Part shown: positions 16,771 to 24,615 of the stretch, one piece after another
Layout: each line of letters starts with the position of its first letter
How positions within the stretch are numbered: the stretch's first letter is position 1
NCBI RefSeq assembly: GCF_001984155.1
Contig: NZ_MTQO01000031.1
Coordinates: 62,001-126,000, forward strand
Origin: Actinosynnema sp. ALI-1.44
GTDB lineage: Bacteria; Actinomycetota; Actinomycetes; Mycobacteriales; Pseudonocardiaceae
Reading direction: 5' to 3'
Length of the DNA: 64,000 bases
The notes under the pieces: generated by a model
The model's database searches: none
What the model was told of the DNA's origin: nothing
The model's input: the letters and a program-made list of their open reading frames with translations, nothing else
Program-made: the position numbers and the translations under genes

Positions 16771-17384
16771 TCCTTGGTTGTCTTGTCGGCAATGGCCGCC
16801 TCACCGAACAAGCGCTTGAACAGCCCGACGACCGCCTTCCGGCGGTTGTCGTCCGGTATCGCGCCGATGACTGCCACCTTGCTGCGCGCCACCTCGACGG
16901 TCACTGTGTCGGGCAGTTGGGACAGCAGTGACACCACGGCCGCGGCCGCGGGCGTGGTCAGCGGGAAGTCCGTCCCCGAGACGGTTTTGGTCTGGTCGAC
17001 GAGCTTTCGCCCGTGCGTCTTCTCAGTCAGCGCGTGGACGAACCACTCGCGCCACGCCTGTTGGTGGGTGGAGCCGGTGACAGTGACGCCGGTCGGGGTG
17101 GCGGTGATCCGCATCGGCGGCAACTGCGGGTCCACAACGGATACAGCGCGGACGCCACCGGCCGCCTCGACGTCGTGCTTGACCGCGGCGGCCTGCTCGA
17201 CCGGCACGCCGCTGACCACGACGTCACGGCCGTCGATGACGAGGTCCGCAGCCGGAGCCGCCTTGCGCGCCTCGGCCCGCACCGCCTGCTCTATCCCGCC
17301 GCTCTGGATGGCGAGGCCTGCCACCGTGATCGCTGCGGGCACCAGGACGGCAGCGCGAAACCACCAGCGGGGGAACCTCGGCAT
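16767..17384 (-). CDS. BON-domain protein, membrane-anchored; 3' end altered by a TnpB element
   Basis: The 205-residue protein has an N-terminal signal or membrane anchor (WWFRAAVLVPAAITVAGLA) and then a BON domain (VVVSGVPVEQAAAVKHDV ... RAVSVVD), like the N-terminal region of mycobacterial ArfA. A second BON-like repeat follows around VTVEVARSKVAVIGAIP. BON domains are thought to contact membranes or periplasmic partners. The current stop (TGA, read from TCA at 16767-16769) lies inside the terminal TCAA of the adjacent IS element, so the natural C-terminus has been replaced. Rejoining the flanks gives a slightly longer tail ending in a TGA that overlaps the ATG of the 15551-15916 gene. Confidence 0.78.
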   Translation of the reverse strand: MPRFPRWWFRAAVLVPAAITVAGLAIQSGGIEQAVRAEARKAAPAADLVIDGRDVVVSGVPVEQAAAVKHDVEAAGGVRAVSVVDPQLPPMRITATPTGVTVTGSTHQQAWREWFVHALTEKTHGRKLVDQTKTVSGTDFPLTTPAAAAVVSLLSQLPDTVTVEVARSKVAVIGAIPDDNRRKAVVGLFKRLFGEAAIADKTTKD

Positions 17385-17625
17385 GGGGGTTTCCTATCGC
17401 GCCGTGACCGTCGCGTTCCGCAGAATCGCGGGCCACGGCGCGATGTTCACTCGATAGAGCGCGCCGTCACCAGGACGCGGGATCGGGCGCGACGATCGAC
17501 GCGGCGGAACTGGTCCGCATGACGTGGTCGATGTGGATGTGGCGCGCGGTGAACCGGCCGTTGGTGACGTTCGCCGAGATCGCGCCCGGCGCGAGCGAGT
17601 TCCCGACCGGCAGTCCGGCGTGCCG

Positions 17626-18096
17626 CTATTCTTCCCCGTCGTCCTCGGCCAGCGCGATGAGTTCGTCGGCGAAGTCCGGGTCGGCGACCGCCTGCCGCGC
17701 GACCAGGTCGACCAACTGGTCGAAGGTCAGGCTCGCGGCCAGTTCGGCGAACCGCTCCTCGTCGTCCTCGTCGTCCTGCTCGGTCACCGAAGTGAACGGG
17801 ATGCCGTCCTCCAAGGCGGCGAGCGTCACCGCGACAGCGTGCCCGCACAGCGTGGCTTCCGCCTCCGTGCAGTCGCATTCGCCGGTCAGCTCGCCGTTGA
17901 CGACACCGACCCAGACGTCGTACTCCTTGCGGCCGGAGTCCAGTACGGTCGCCACCACGCCGCCGTCGTCGGCGCCGAGTTCGAAGACCCGGCCCTGATC
18001 GAGGTGTTCCCGCCCGACCCGGGCGAGATCCGGCCCCACTAAAGAGGACACCGTGTCGGCGTCAAGTCTTACAGCCACCGGGTCATCCAACACCAC
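17626..18096 (-). CDS. SWIM zinc-finger protein
   Basis: The protein of about 156 residues contains the SWIM signature CxC...CxH (CDCTEAEATLCGHAVAV), a short zinc-binding module that contacts DNA or proteins. It is preceded by a strand-rich N-terminal half and followed by an acidic C-terminus ending in a short helical segment (FDQLVDLVARQAVADPDFADEL). In larger SWIM proteins the second half is a helicase, but here the protein is complete and small. GTG 18096 is chosen because GGGGG lies 8 nt upstream; a longer start at 18159 is possible. No operon partner is evident. Confidence 0.78.
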   Translation of the reverse strand: MVLDDPVAVRLDADTVSSLVGPDLARVGREHLDQGRVFELGADDGGVVATVLDSGRKEYDVWVGVVNGELTGECDCTEAEATLCGHAVAVTLAALEDGIPFTSVTEQDDEDDEERFAELAASLTFDQLVDLVARQAVADPDFADELIALAEDDGEE

Positions 18097-18199
18097 TTGG
18101 CAACCCCCTGTGAGCACGTTTTGCTCACAAGAGTCTGAACAGCGGTTTTCCTCGGCCACGGTGATCGTGTATGAGCTTGGTCAGCCCAGTCGGCCCAGC

Positions 18200-19225
18200 T
18201 CAGTACAGTGCGGCGGGTTTCGGCGACTTGACGACGAACTTGGTGTACGCCTTGAGGTATTCGTCACGCAGCTTGTCGTGGTCGATGAAGTAGTTCCACG
18301 GCAGGTCGTGCAGGTGGTCACGCATCGCCACCAGGTGCGCGCGGGCCCGTACCGGTTCCACCGCGAGGACGTACGCGGCAGCGAAGGCGTTGTGCGCCTC
18401 CAGCGCACGGGGGTGCGACCGCGGGATGGCGACCATCCACTTCTCCGAGGCCGCGTCGATCTCGGCACGGACCTTCGCGAAGTACGTGGTGGGCAGCATC
18501 GCCGCCTTGATCGTGTGCTTGGTGTTGACCAGTTCGTTCTGGTCGGCGAGCAGGACCTCGAAGTGCGCGATCGGGATCATCGCGGCGAGCGGGTCGCCCT
18601 GTGCCGCGGCGTCGGTGCTCAACCGCGCGAACGCGAGCATCTCCTCGTGTGACCCGCCCCATTTCTTCGCCAGGATCTGCAACCTGGTGTAGTACGCCGG
18701 GTACAGGGTCTGGCTGCGAGCGGCGATCTCGCGCCAGATCGCGTCCATCTCGTCCCGGTCGGCCTGCAGGCCGAGCGCGGCGCGTTGCATCTCCGCCCAC
18801 GGCACGGCGTCCTTCGCCAGGCCGTCAGCCGCCTGGTTGAGCGGACCGATCGCCTTGCGCAGCGTGGCGAAGAACATCCGGAACCGGTCCTGGCCGACCG
18901 AACTGGCCCAGCCGTGGCCGCGGATCGCCCACGCCTCCTCGACGAAGGTGGACCCGGCCAGCAGCCACGCGTCCGGGTCGTCGCTGGAGAACGCTTTCGC
19001 CTGCAAGGATTCCGCGCGGCCGACGAACGCCTCGGCGAGGACCCGCACCCGCAGGGCGCGGACCTCCGGTCTGCCGCGGCTCTCGGCGAGTGCCGAGAGC
19101 GCCGGGCCGACTTCGCCGTCCTGAGCCGATCGCACCGCGGCGTCCAGTACCGCGTCCTCGTAGGTGTGCCCTTGGATGACTTCGCGCTGCGGTAGCCCGG
19201 ACCTCTTGCGGCCGAATAACCCCAT
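18200..19225 (-). CDS. Hypothetical cytoplasmic alpha-helical protein
   Basis: The 341-residue protein starts MGLFGRKR at 19225 and has no signal peptide or membrane segment. It is predominantly helical with many Ala/Leu-rich stretches spaced like degenerate TPR/HEAT hairpins; examples are around VRALRVRVLAEAFVG, WAEMQRAALGLQADRDEMD and ALEAHNAFAAAYVLAVEP. A conserved-looking core reads YPAYYTRLQILAKKWGGSHEEM, which recalls a family of uncharacterised actinobacterial proteins (possibly DUF4034), but I cannot confirm that. It lies between the SWIM gene and mscR with no coupling. Confidence 0.65.
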   Translation of the reverse strand: MGLFGRKRSGLPQREVIQGHTYEDAVLDAAVRSAQDGEVGPALSALAESRGRPEVRALRVRVLAEAFVGRAESLQAKAFSSDDPDAWLLAGSTFVEEAWAIRGHGWASSVGQDRFRMFFATLRKAIGPLNQAADGLAKDAVPWAEMQRAALGLQADRDEMDAIWREIAARSQTLYPAYYTRLQILAKKWGGSHEEMLAFARLSTDAAAQGDPLAAMIPIAHFEVLLADQNELVNTKHTIKAAMLPTTYFAKVRAEIDAASEKWMVAIPRSHPRALEAHNAFAAAYVLAVEPVRARAHLVAMRDHLHDLPWNYFIDHDKLRDEYLKAYTKFVVKSPKPAALY

Positions 19226-19262
19226 TCGCCTCACTTTACGCGTAGCGCTGGGGTTTCTTCCA

Positions 19263-20351
19263 TCAGAAGACCACCACGGACCGCAGCACGTCGCCGCCGT
19301 GCATCTTGTGGAACGCGCCTTCGACGCCGTCGAGCGGGATCTCCTCGGTGACGAACGCGTCCAGGTCGAGCCTGCCCTGCTGGTAGAGGTCGACCAGCAT
19401 CGGGAAGTCACGGCTGGGCAGGCAGTCGCCGTACCAGCTCGACTTCAGCGAGCCGCCGCGGGAGAAGAAGTCGATCAGCGGCATCTCCAGCGCCATGTCC
19501 GGCGTCGGCACACCGACCAGGACGACGGTTCCGGCCAGGTCGCGGGCGTAGAAGGCCTGCTTCCACGTCTCCGGGCGGCCGACCGCGTCGATCACCACGT
19601 CGGCGCCGAAGCCGTCGGTGAGGTCCTGGATCGCGGTGACCACGTCGTCGACCTCGCGGGCGTTGACCGAGTGGGTCGCGCCGAAGCCTTGCGCCCACTG
19701 GAGTTTGCGGGGGTCGACGTCCACCGCGATGATCTTCGCCGCACCCGCGAGCCGGGCGCCTGCCACGGCACCGCTGCCGACGCCACCGCAGCCGATGACC
19801 GCGACGGAGTCGCCCCGCCCGACGTTGCCCGTGTTGATCGCCGCGCCGATTCCCGCCATCACGCCACAGCCGAGCAGGCCGACGGCGGCCGCGCGGGCCG
19901 AGGGATCCACTTTGGTGCACTGCCCCGAGTGCACGAGGGTCTTCTCGGCGAACGCGCCGATGCCCAGCGCCGGCGACAGTTCGGTACCGTCGGCCAGCGT
20001 CATCTTCTGCTTGGCGTTGTGGGTGTTGAAGCAGTACCACGGCCTGCCGCGCCGGCACGCCCGGCAGTCCCCGCAGACCGCGCGCCAGTTGAGCACCACG
20101 AAGTCGCCCGGCTCGAGATCGGTCACGCCGTCGCCGACGGACTCGACCACGCCGGCGGCCTCGTGCCCGAGCAGGAACGGGAACTCGTCGTTGATGCCGC
20201 CTTCGCGGTAGTGCAGGTCCGTATGGCACACACCGCAGGTCTGCACCTTCACCACGGCCTCACCGGGACCCGGGTCGGGCACGATGATCGTCGTCACCTC
20301 GACCGGTTCGCCCTTGGCTCGTGCGACGACCCCACGGACCTCTGCTGCCAC
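19263..20351 (-). CDS. mscR: S-(hydroxymethyl)mycothiol dehydrogenase (mycothiol-dependent formaldehyde dehydrogenase)
   Basis: The 362-residue protein belongs to the zinc-dependent medium-chain dehydrogenases. Catalytic zinc ligands lie in [10 protein letters not shown] and GHEAAGVVE; the structural zinc site is the [15 protein letters not shown] cluster; the NAD site is [10 protein letters not shown]. The segments [31 protein letters not shown] and [17 protein letters not shown] are typical of MscR, which detoxifies formaldehyde as its mycothiol adduct and can reduce nitrosomycothiol. GTG 20351, 5 nt after GGGAGG, fits the usual MscR length. Confidence 0.93.
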   Translation of the reverse strand: MAAEVRGVVARAKGEPVEVTTIIVPDPGPGEAVVKVQTCGVCHTDLHYREGGINDEFPFLLGHEAAGVVESVGDGVTDLEPGDFVVLNWRAVCGDCRACRRGRPWYCFNTHNAKQKMTLADGTELSPALGIGAFAEKTLVHSGQCTKVDPSARAAAVGLLGCGVMAGIGAAINTGNVGRGDSVAVIGCGGVGSGAVAGARLAGAAKIIAVDVDPRKLQWAQGFGATHSVNAREVDDVVTAIQDLTDGFGADVVIDAVGRPETWKQAFYARDLAGTVVLVGVPTPDMALEMPLIDFFSRGGSLKSSWYGDCLPSRDFPMLVDLYQQGRLDLDAFVTEEIPLDGVEGAFHKMHGGDVLRSVVVF

Positions 20352-20489
20352 AGCTGACCTCCCGCCTCGTTGCGCGTGCAAGCACCGAGTAGACCTCGTC
20401 ACCACCCCGGATGTCGAGCCCTTCCCGGCGAGACTGCCACCTCTTGGCGTACTCCCCCGACAGCACGGGAACGCTTCACTCGATCGTGC

Positions 20490-21308
20490 TCAACGCCGCC
20501 GCTGGTCCCTGAACGCGGTGAGCGCCTCGGCGGTCTCGTCGTCGGCGGGGAAGAACGACTCGATCGCCAGTTCGGCGACGGTGACGTCGGCGGCCGTGCC
20601 GAAGGTCGAGATCGTGCTCAGGAAAGCCAGTTCGGTGCCCTTGTACTCGATGCGCAGGGGCACCACCACATCGTTGTCCTGGTGCACCTCCGGCTCGTCG
20701 CACGGGTAGGTCATGGCTTCCTTGTACAGCTCCCGCAACACCTCGTCCGCGGTCACCGCGATCTCACGGCGCAGCCGGGCGAGCAGGTGCGCACGCCACT
20801 CCCCCAGGTTGCGGATCCGTGCCGCCATCCCCTTCGGGTGCAGGCTCAGCCGCAGCGTGTTGACCGGCGGCCGCATCAGCTCCGGCGCCACGCCCGCGGT
20901 GAACAGCTGGGTCGCGGCGTTGCTGTCGACCAGGTTCCACCGCCGGTCCACCACACAGGCCGGGTACGGCTCGTGCCCGGTCAGGATGCGGCGGACGGCG
21001 GACCTGACCGCCACCATCTCCGGCGCGTCCAGCGACGTCTCGCCGTACACGGGCGCGTACCCGGCGGCCAGCAGCATCTGGTTGCGGTCACGCAGCGGCA
21101 CGTCCAGTTCCTCGGCCAGCCGCAGCACCATGTCCCGGCTCGGCGAGGACCGCCCGGTCTCCATGAAGCTCAGGTGCCGGGTGGAGATGTCCGCCTGGAT
21201 GGACAGCGCGAGCTGGCTGAGCCTGCGCTGCTCGCGCCACTGTCTGAGCAGCTCACCGACGGGTCGTTGCTTGACATCCTCCCCGGCCTGAAGGCCGGGG
21301 ATTCCCAC
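20490..21308 (-). CDS. XRE-family regulator with MmyB-like ligand-binding domain; 5' end rebuilt by a TnpB element
   Basis: An N-terminal HTH (VGELLRQWREQRRLSQLALS, then ISTRHLSFMETGRSSPSRDMVLRLAEEL) is followed by the MmyB-like domain that ends with the conserved block LAFLSTISTFGTAADVTVAELAIESFFPAD. Such regulators usually control a neighbouring oxidoreductase or metabolic gene. The IS right end (TCAA at 21274-21271) sits directly before codon Gln of QRPVGELL, so the present N-terminal residues come from the IS. GTG 21308, just after the tnpB stop, is the nearest usable start. The ancestral first codons appear on the far side of the element at about 22691-22661. Confidence 0.75.
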   Translation of the reverse strand: MGIPGLQAGEDVKQRPVGELLRQWREQRRLSQLALSIQADISTRHLSFMETGRSSPSRDMVLRLAEELDVPLRDRNQMLLAAGYAPVYGETSLDAPEMVAVRSAVRRILTGHEPYPACVVDRRWNLVDSNAATQLFTAGVAPELMRPPVNTLRLSLHPKGMAARIRNLGEWRAHLLARLRREIAVTADEVLRELYKEAMTYPCDEPEVHQDNDVVVPLRIEYKGTELAFLSTISTFGTAADVTVAELAIESFFPADDETAEALTAFRDQRRR

Positions 21309-21400
21309 GCGGCTATGCCGCGTCTGGAGTGGTTCCTGCTTCCTCACCCATTGCCTCCCCGGAGGGAGGTCTTACATGGGCTCCACGGGCGTTTAGCCTC
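21251..21400 (-). ncRNA. Predicted omega (guide) RNA of the intact TnpB
   Basis: In IS605-group elements the guide RNA spans the 3' end of tnpB, the right-end hairpin and a guide of about 16-20 nt read from flanking DNA. Here the hairpin is at 21300-21281, the scaffold ends with TCAA at 21271, and the guide would be the first bases of the flank (21270 downward, starting GCAACGACCC), inside the XRE gene. The 5' limit is an estimate. Confidence 0.5.
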
Positions 21401-22657
21401 TCCGCCTGCCCGGCGGCGAGAATGTTGCGTGCGGCGTTCGCGTCCCGATCGTGTGTGCCACCGCATCCGGGGCACACCCACGTGCGGATCTTCAGTGGCA
21501 TGTCGTGCATGACGTGTCCACAGTGCGAACACGTCTTGCTGGACGGCAGCCACCGCGACACCTTCATCACGGTGCGGCTGTGGCGTTCGGCCTTCTCCTC
21601 CAGCAGCCGGACGAACCGGCCCCATCCCGCGTCCGAGATGGCCCGCGCCAACCGGCGGTTGTGCACCATCCCGGCGATGTTCAAGTCCTCGACATGGACC
21701 GTTTGGTTCTCGCGGACCAGCGTGAGGGCCTGCTTGTGGTGATAGTCCCGCCGGGCACGGGCCACCTTGCCGTGCTGCACCGCGACCTTGCGCCGTGTCT
21801 TGGCCCGGTTCGCGCCGCCCTTGGTGCGGCGTGCCTTTTCCCGTTCCAGCCGGGCTAGTTTGCGTTGCTTGCGGGCGAGGTGTCTCGGGTTGGCCACATC
21901 CGTACGGCGCCCCGAGGTGTCGACCACCGTCGCCAGCCGGGTGATCCCGAGGTCCACCCCGGCTTCCCGCTCGACTGATGGCAACGGTGACGGTTCGACC
22001 CCGACCACGAACGACACGTAGTAATGCCCGTCCGGCTCCCGGATCACCGTAACCGACGACGGTTCGGACGGCAGGTCGCGAGACCAGCGCACCCGCACAT
22101 CCCCGACCTTGGCCAGGTACAGCGCCCCGTCCGGGCGTAGCGTGAACCCGTTGCGGGTGAGCCGGAACGACTGCCGGTTGTCCTTGCGGGACTTGAACCT
22201 CGGCCGCCCGACCTTCCGGCCCCGGCGACGACCTTTCACCGAGTCGACGAAGTTCGCGAACGCCCGGTGCGCGTCCCGCACCGACTGCACCAGCGCCACA
22301 CTGGCAACCTCGCCCAGCCAGGCGCGTACCTCGCGGGTCTTGGCTTCGGTGATCACCCGTCGCTGAACCTCGGTCGGCGACAGTTTCTCCCCGGCCCGCC
22401 AGGCGTCGTCCCGGCACCGGATCGCGTCGTTGAACACCACCCGCGCACAGCCGAACGTGCGAGCCAGCATCGACCGTTGCGCATCCGTGGGTTCGATGCG
22501 GTAGCGGTACCTGGCCTGCACCACCACACTCTATCGAACACCCGTTTGACAACATCGCGTGGGTACCCCTGTTCCCGCAGCTCACCGTACACCCCGGCCC
22601 GCTACGCGGGCCAGACATGATCGGATCGGCTATCCCCGGGCCTGAAGGCCGGGGCTT
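21271..22657 (-). mobile_element. IS200/IS605-type TnpB element (tnpB only)
   Basis: The element of about 1.39 kb holds one intact tnpB and no tnpA. Near-identical subterminal hairpins mark both ends: 22634-22654 at the left end and 21281-21300 (a 20-nt perfect palindrome) at the right end. The right end terminates in TCAA (21274-21271); the left limit is uncertain by a few bases. It interrupts the XRE regulator gene close to its 5' end. Confidence 0.82.
21313..22527 (-). CDS. tnpB: TnpB RNA-guided nuclease, apparently intact
   Basis: The 404-residue protein begins with the usual TnpB N-terminus (YRYRIEPTDAQRSMLARTFGC). It keeps every catalytic element: the RuvC-I aspartate (AGVDLGITRLA), the RuvC-II glutamate (VHVEDLNIAGM), the four-cysteine zinc finger (CSHCGH, CPGCGG) and the RuvC-III aspartate (HDRDANAARNIL). 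TnpB is the ancestor-like relative of Cas12 and cuts DNA matching a guide carried by an RNA from the element's right end. By analogy it would cut the empty donor site and so favour retention of the element. No transposase partner is encoded here, so movement would need TnpA in trans. Confidence 0.93.
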   Translation of the reverse strand: MVVQARYRYRIEPTDAQRSMLARTFGCARVVFNDAIRCRDDAWRAGEKLSPTEVQRRVITEAKTREVRAWLGEVASVALVQSVRDAHRAFANFVDSVKGRRRGRKVGRPRFKSRKDNRQSFRLTRNGFTLRPDGALYLAKVGDVRVRWSRDLPSEPSSVTVIREPDGHYYVSFVVGVEPSPLPSVEREAGVDLGITRLATVVDTSGRRTDVANPRHLARKQRKLARLEREKARRTKGGANRAKTRRKVAVQHGKVARARRDYHHKQALTLVRENQTVHVEDLNIAGMVHNRRLARAISDAGWGRFVRLLEEKAERHSRTVMKVSRWLPSSKTCSHCGHVMHDMPLKIRTWVCPGCGGTHDRDANAARNILAAGQAERLNARGAHVRPPSGEAMGEEAGTTPDAA

Positions 22658-22753
22658 GCACCGATTGAATCTCGGTCAACGTCACGGTCACGACGCTACG
22701 TGGCCGGGGGGATCTCGCGCGATTCTGTCGGAGGTAATGGCTAACCTCCCGGC

Positions 22754-23293
22754 GTGGACAGAGCGGAGTTGACCCAACGGATGACCGACGGCTACCAGCC
22801 GGAGTTCCTCTTCTTCTGGGGGCACACGCCCGCGCCTGGCCACCGGGTCGGCAGGTGGCTGCTGAGCCAGTGGTGGCCGGAGGACTTCACGGTCGACGGA
22901 GTCGTCTACCGCAGCGCCGAGCACTTCATGATGGCCGGGAAGGCACGCCTGTTCGGCGACGACGAGATGCTCGCGCGCATCCTGGCCGCCGAGACCCCGG
23001 CGGACGCGAAGAAGCTGGGCCGCGCGGTGCGTGGATTCGACCAGGACACGTGGGTCGCCCACCGGTACGACATCGTCGTGCGGGGCAGCACCGCCAAGTT
23101 CGGCCAGGACCCCGCGCACACCGAGTTCCTGGTGAACACCGGTGACAAGGTGCTCGTCGAGGCGGCGCCGAGGGACGTGATCTGGGGCATCGGACTGGGC
23201 AAGGACAACCCGAAAGCCCAGGACCCGAGCCAGTGGCGCGGGCAGAACCTGCTCGGCTTCGCGCTGATGGACGCACGGGCTGCGCTGGCCTGA
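22754..23293 (+). CDS. NADAR (YbiA-like, DUF1768) family protein
   Basis: The 179-residue protein fits the NADAR fold: LFFWGH near the N-terminus, LSQWWPEDFTVDGVVYRSAEHFMMAGKA in the middle, then RGFDQDTWVAHRYDIVVRG and a C-terminal WGIGLGKDNPKAQDPSQWRGQNLLG block. Family members hydrolyse N-glycosidic bonds; YbiA-type proteins act on riboflavin-pathway intermediates, and other NADAR proteins remove ADP-ribose from nucleic-acid bases. Length and motifs look complete. The GTG start at 22754 lacks a strong Shine-Dalgarno. It stands alone, with no DarT-like toxin nearby. Confidence 0.88.
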   Translation: MDRAELTQRMTDGYQPEFLFFWGHTPAPGHRVGRWLLSQWWPEDFTVDGVVYRSAEHFMMAGKARLFGDDEMLARILAAETPADAKKLGRAVRGFDQDTWVAHRYDIVVRGSTAKFGQDPAHTEFLVNTGDKVLVEAAPRDVIWGIGLGKDNPKAQDPSQWRGQNLLGFALMDARAALA

Positions 23294-23455
23294 TCATTCC
23301 CTTGGCGTGGAGTCATGGCGCTGGCACACCCGTCCCGCGACCTGAAACAGGTGCTGCCCGCGCTCGGCACGCTCGACCATCCGAAGCCGGGACCGTCCGC
23401 TTTCGCGCACGGCACGTGACGGAATCGATATCTCCCTGAGTGATGATGACCAGCT

Positions 23456-23995
23456 ATGCCCCTGCGGACTCTGCTGCTCGTCGCAACGCTGTTACTGGCC
23501 ACGGCCGTGCCCGCGTCGGCGCACGTGCGGCTGCTGGCCAGTTCTCCCGAACCCGGCCAGGCGCTGGACGAACCCCCGGCGAGCATCCGGCTGACGTTCG
23601 ACGAACTGCCCAAGGCCCCGCCGACGATCACCGTGACCGACCCGAACGGCACGCAGTGGTCGATGGGCAAGCCGACCTTGGACGGCAAGGTTGTCACCAT
23701 CCCGGCCGACGCGCCGTACGGTCCCCAGGGCAGGTACACGGTCAGCTACCGCGTCACGGGTCAGGACGGGCACCTGGTGACCGGTGACATCCCGTTCGAC
23801 ATCACCGCGTCATTCGGGCAACCCGTTGCCGCACAAGAAGAACAGCCGAAGCAAGGCACGGGGGACAACTCGTCCGATATGGACGCCAGCTTCAGCATGC
23901 TGTGGATCGTGGTGATCGGCGGGTTGATCGTCCTCCTGCTGCTCGTCGCCGCGGTAGTCGCGCAAAGCCGGAACGGGGATAAACGTTCCTTATGA
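23456..23995 (+). CDS. CopC-domain membrane protein
   Basis: A Sec signal peptide ends at SAHVRLL; the mature N-terminal His (AHVRLLASSPEPGQALDEPP) is the typical CopC copper ligand. The CopC beta-sandwich runs to about residue 122 (TVSYRVTGQDGHLVTGDIPFDI). It is followed by an acidic, Gln-rich linker and a C-terminal transmembrane helix (WIVVIGGLIVLLLLVAAVV), as in actinobacterial CopC homologues that lack the fused CopD domain. No CopD, chaperone or copper regulator is nearby, so the copper role rests on the domain alone. Confidence 0.9.
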   Translation: MPLRTLLLVATLLLATAVPASAHVRLLASSPEPGQALDEPPASIRLTFDELPKAPPTITVTDPNGTQWSMGKPTLDGKVVTIPADAPYGPQGRYTVSYRVTGQDGHLVTGDIPFDITASFGQPVAAQEEQPKQGTGDNSSDMDASFSMLWIVVIGGLIVLLLLVAAVVAQSRNGDKRSL

Positions 23996-24075
23996 CCGTC
24001 GTGGATATGGTCGTTCACGCATAGGTCCTTATGCTCGGAAGATCCCTGCACCCTGCACCCGCAAGGAGATCTCGA

Positions 24076-24615
24076 GTGTCCCTGCGAAAGTTAGCCGTCA
24101 CGATGGCCGTGGCGGTGTCCGTCACCGGAGCGTTGACGGCCACCGCCACGTCCGCGTCGGCCGAAGCCAATGTCCTTGCCAGGACGGTGTACTACAGCGC
24201 TTCCGCGTACTCCAGCCAGGCCGACCAGGCCGCGCAGATCTGGAACTCGCGGTCGCCGAACGTCCGGATGGTCCGTGGCGGAAACGCGACCATCCGGATC
24301 TCCGGCACCACCGGTGGCGGGTCGCGCGCATACCCGTGTGGGCTCGGCTGCGCGACGATCTACATCGACTCCAACGACATCCGCGCGGGTCACAACGCGC
24401 TGCGCATCGTGACCCACGAGATCGGGCATGGACTTGGGTTGCCCGACAACTACAACGGTGTGTGTTCGTACCTGATGTCCGGTGGTAGCGCCGGAACATC
24501 GTGCACCAACCCGTATCCGAACGCACAAGAGGCAGCTCGGGTGAACCAGCTGTTCGCAGGCCGTGCCGCCACCACGGTCGGCAGGTCGGACGTGTACGAC
24601 ACGGCCAACCGTTAG
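24076..24615 (+). CDS. Snapalysin-family secreted zinc metalloprotease (M7)
   Basis: After a Sec signal peptide (ending near SASAEA) the mature domain of about 135 residues has the M7 zinc site HEIGHGLGLPD (His, Glu, His, third ligand Asp) and the following CSYLMSGGSAGTSC block with its disulfide-forming cysteines. Snapalysins are small extracellular proteases of actinomycetes. GTG 24076 is chosen because AGGAG lies 7 nt upstream; a longer frame from 24031 has no such site. The gene has no LysR activator beside it, unlike many snapalysin genes. Its stop overlaps the end of the convergent monooxygenase gene by 4 bp. Confidence 0.92.
   Translation: MSLRKLAVTMAVAVSVTGALTATATSASAEANVLARTVYYSASAYSSQADQAAQIWNSRSPNVRMVRGGNATIRISGTTGGGSRAYPCGLGCATIYIDSNDIRAGHNALRIVTHEIGHGLGLPDNYNGVCSYLMSGGSAGTSCTNPYPNAQEAARVNQLFAGRAATTVGRSDVYDTANR

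Noticed and set aside
17447-17878. 143-codon minus-strand frame over the end of the SWIM gene
   Set aside because: It overlaps the SWIM coding sequence in another frame and is Arg/Gly-rich, a shadow; only the short protein-like frame at 17448-17625 was kept as a low-interest finding.
23315-23419. Possible 34-residue gene between the NADAR and CopC genes
   Set aside because: The peptide looks protein-like (MALAHPSRDLKQVLPALG) but the GGAG is only 2 nt from the ATG and no family is recognisable. The rest of 23294-23455 shows nothing.
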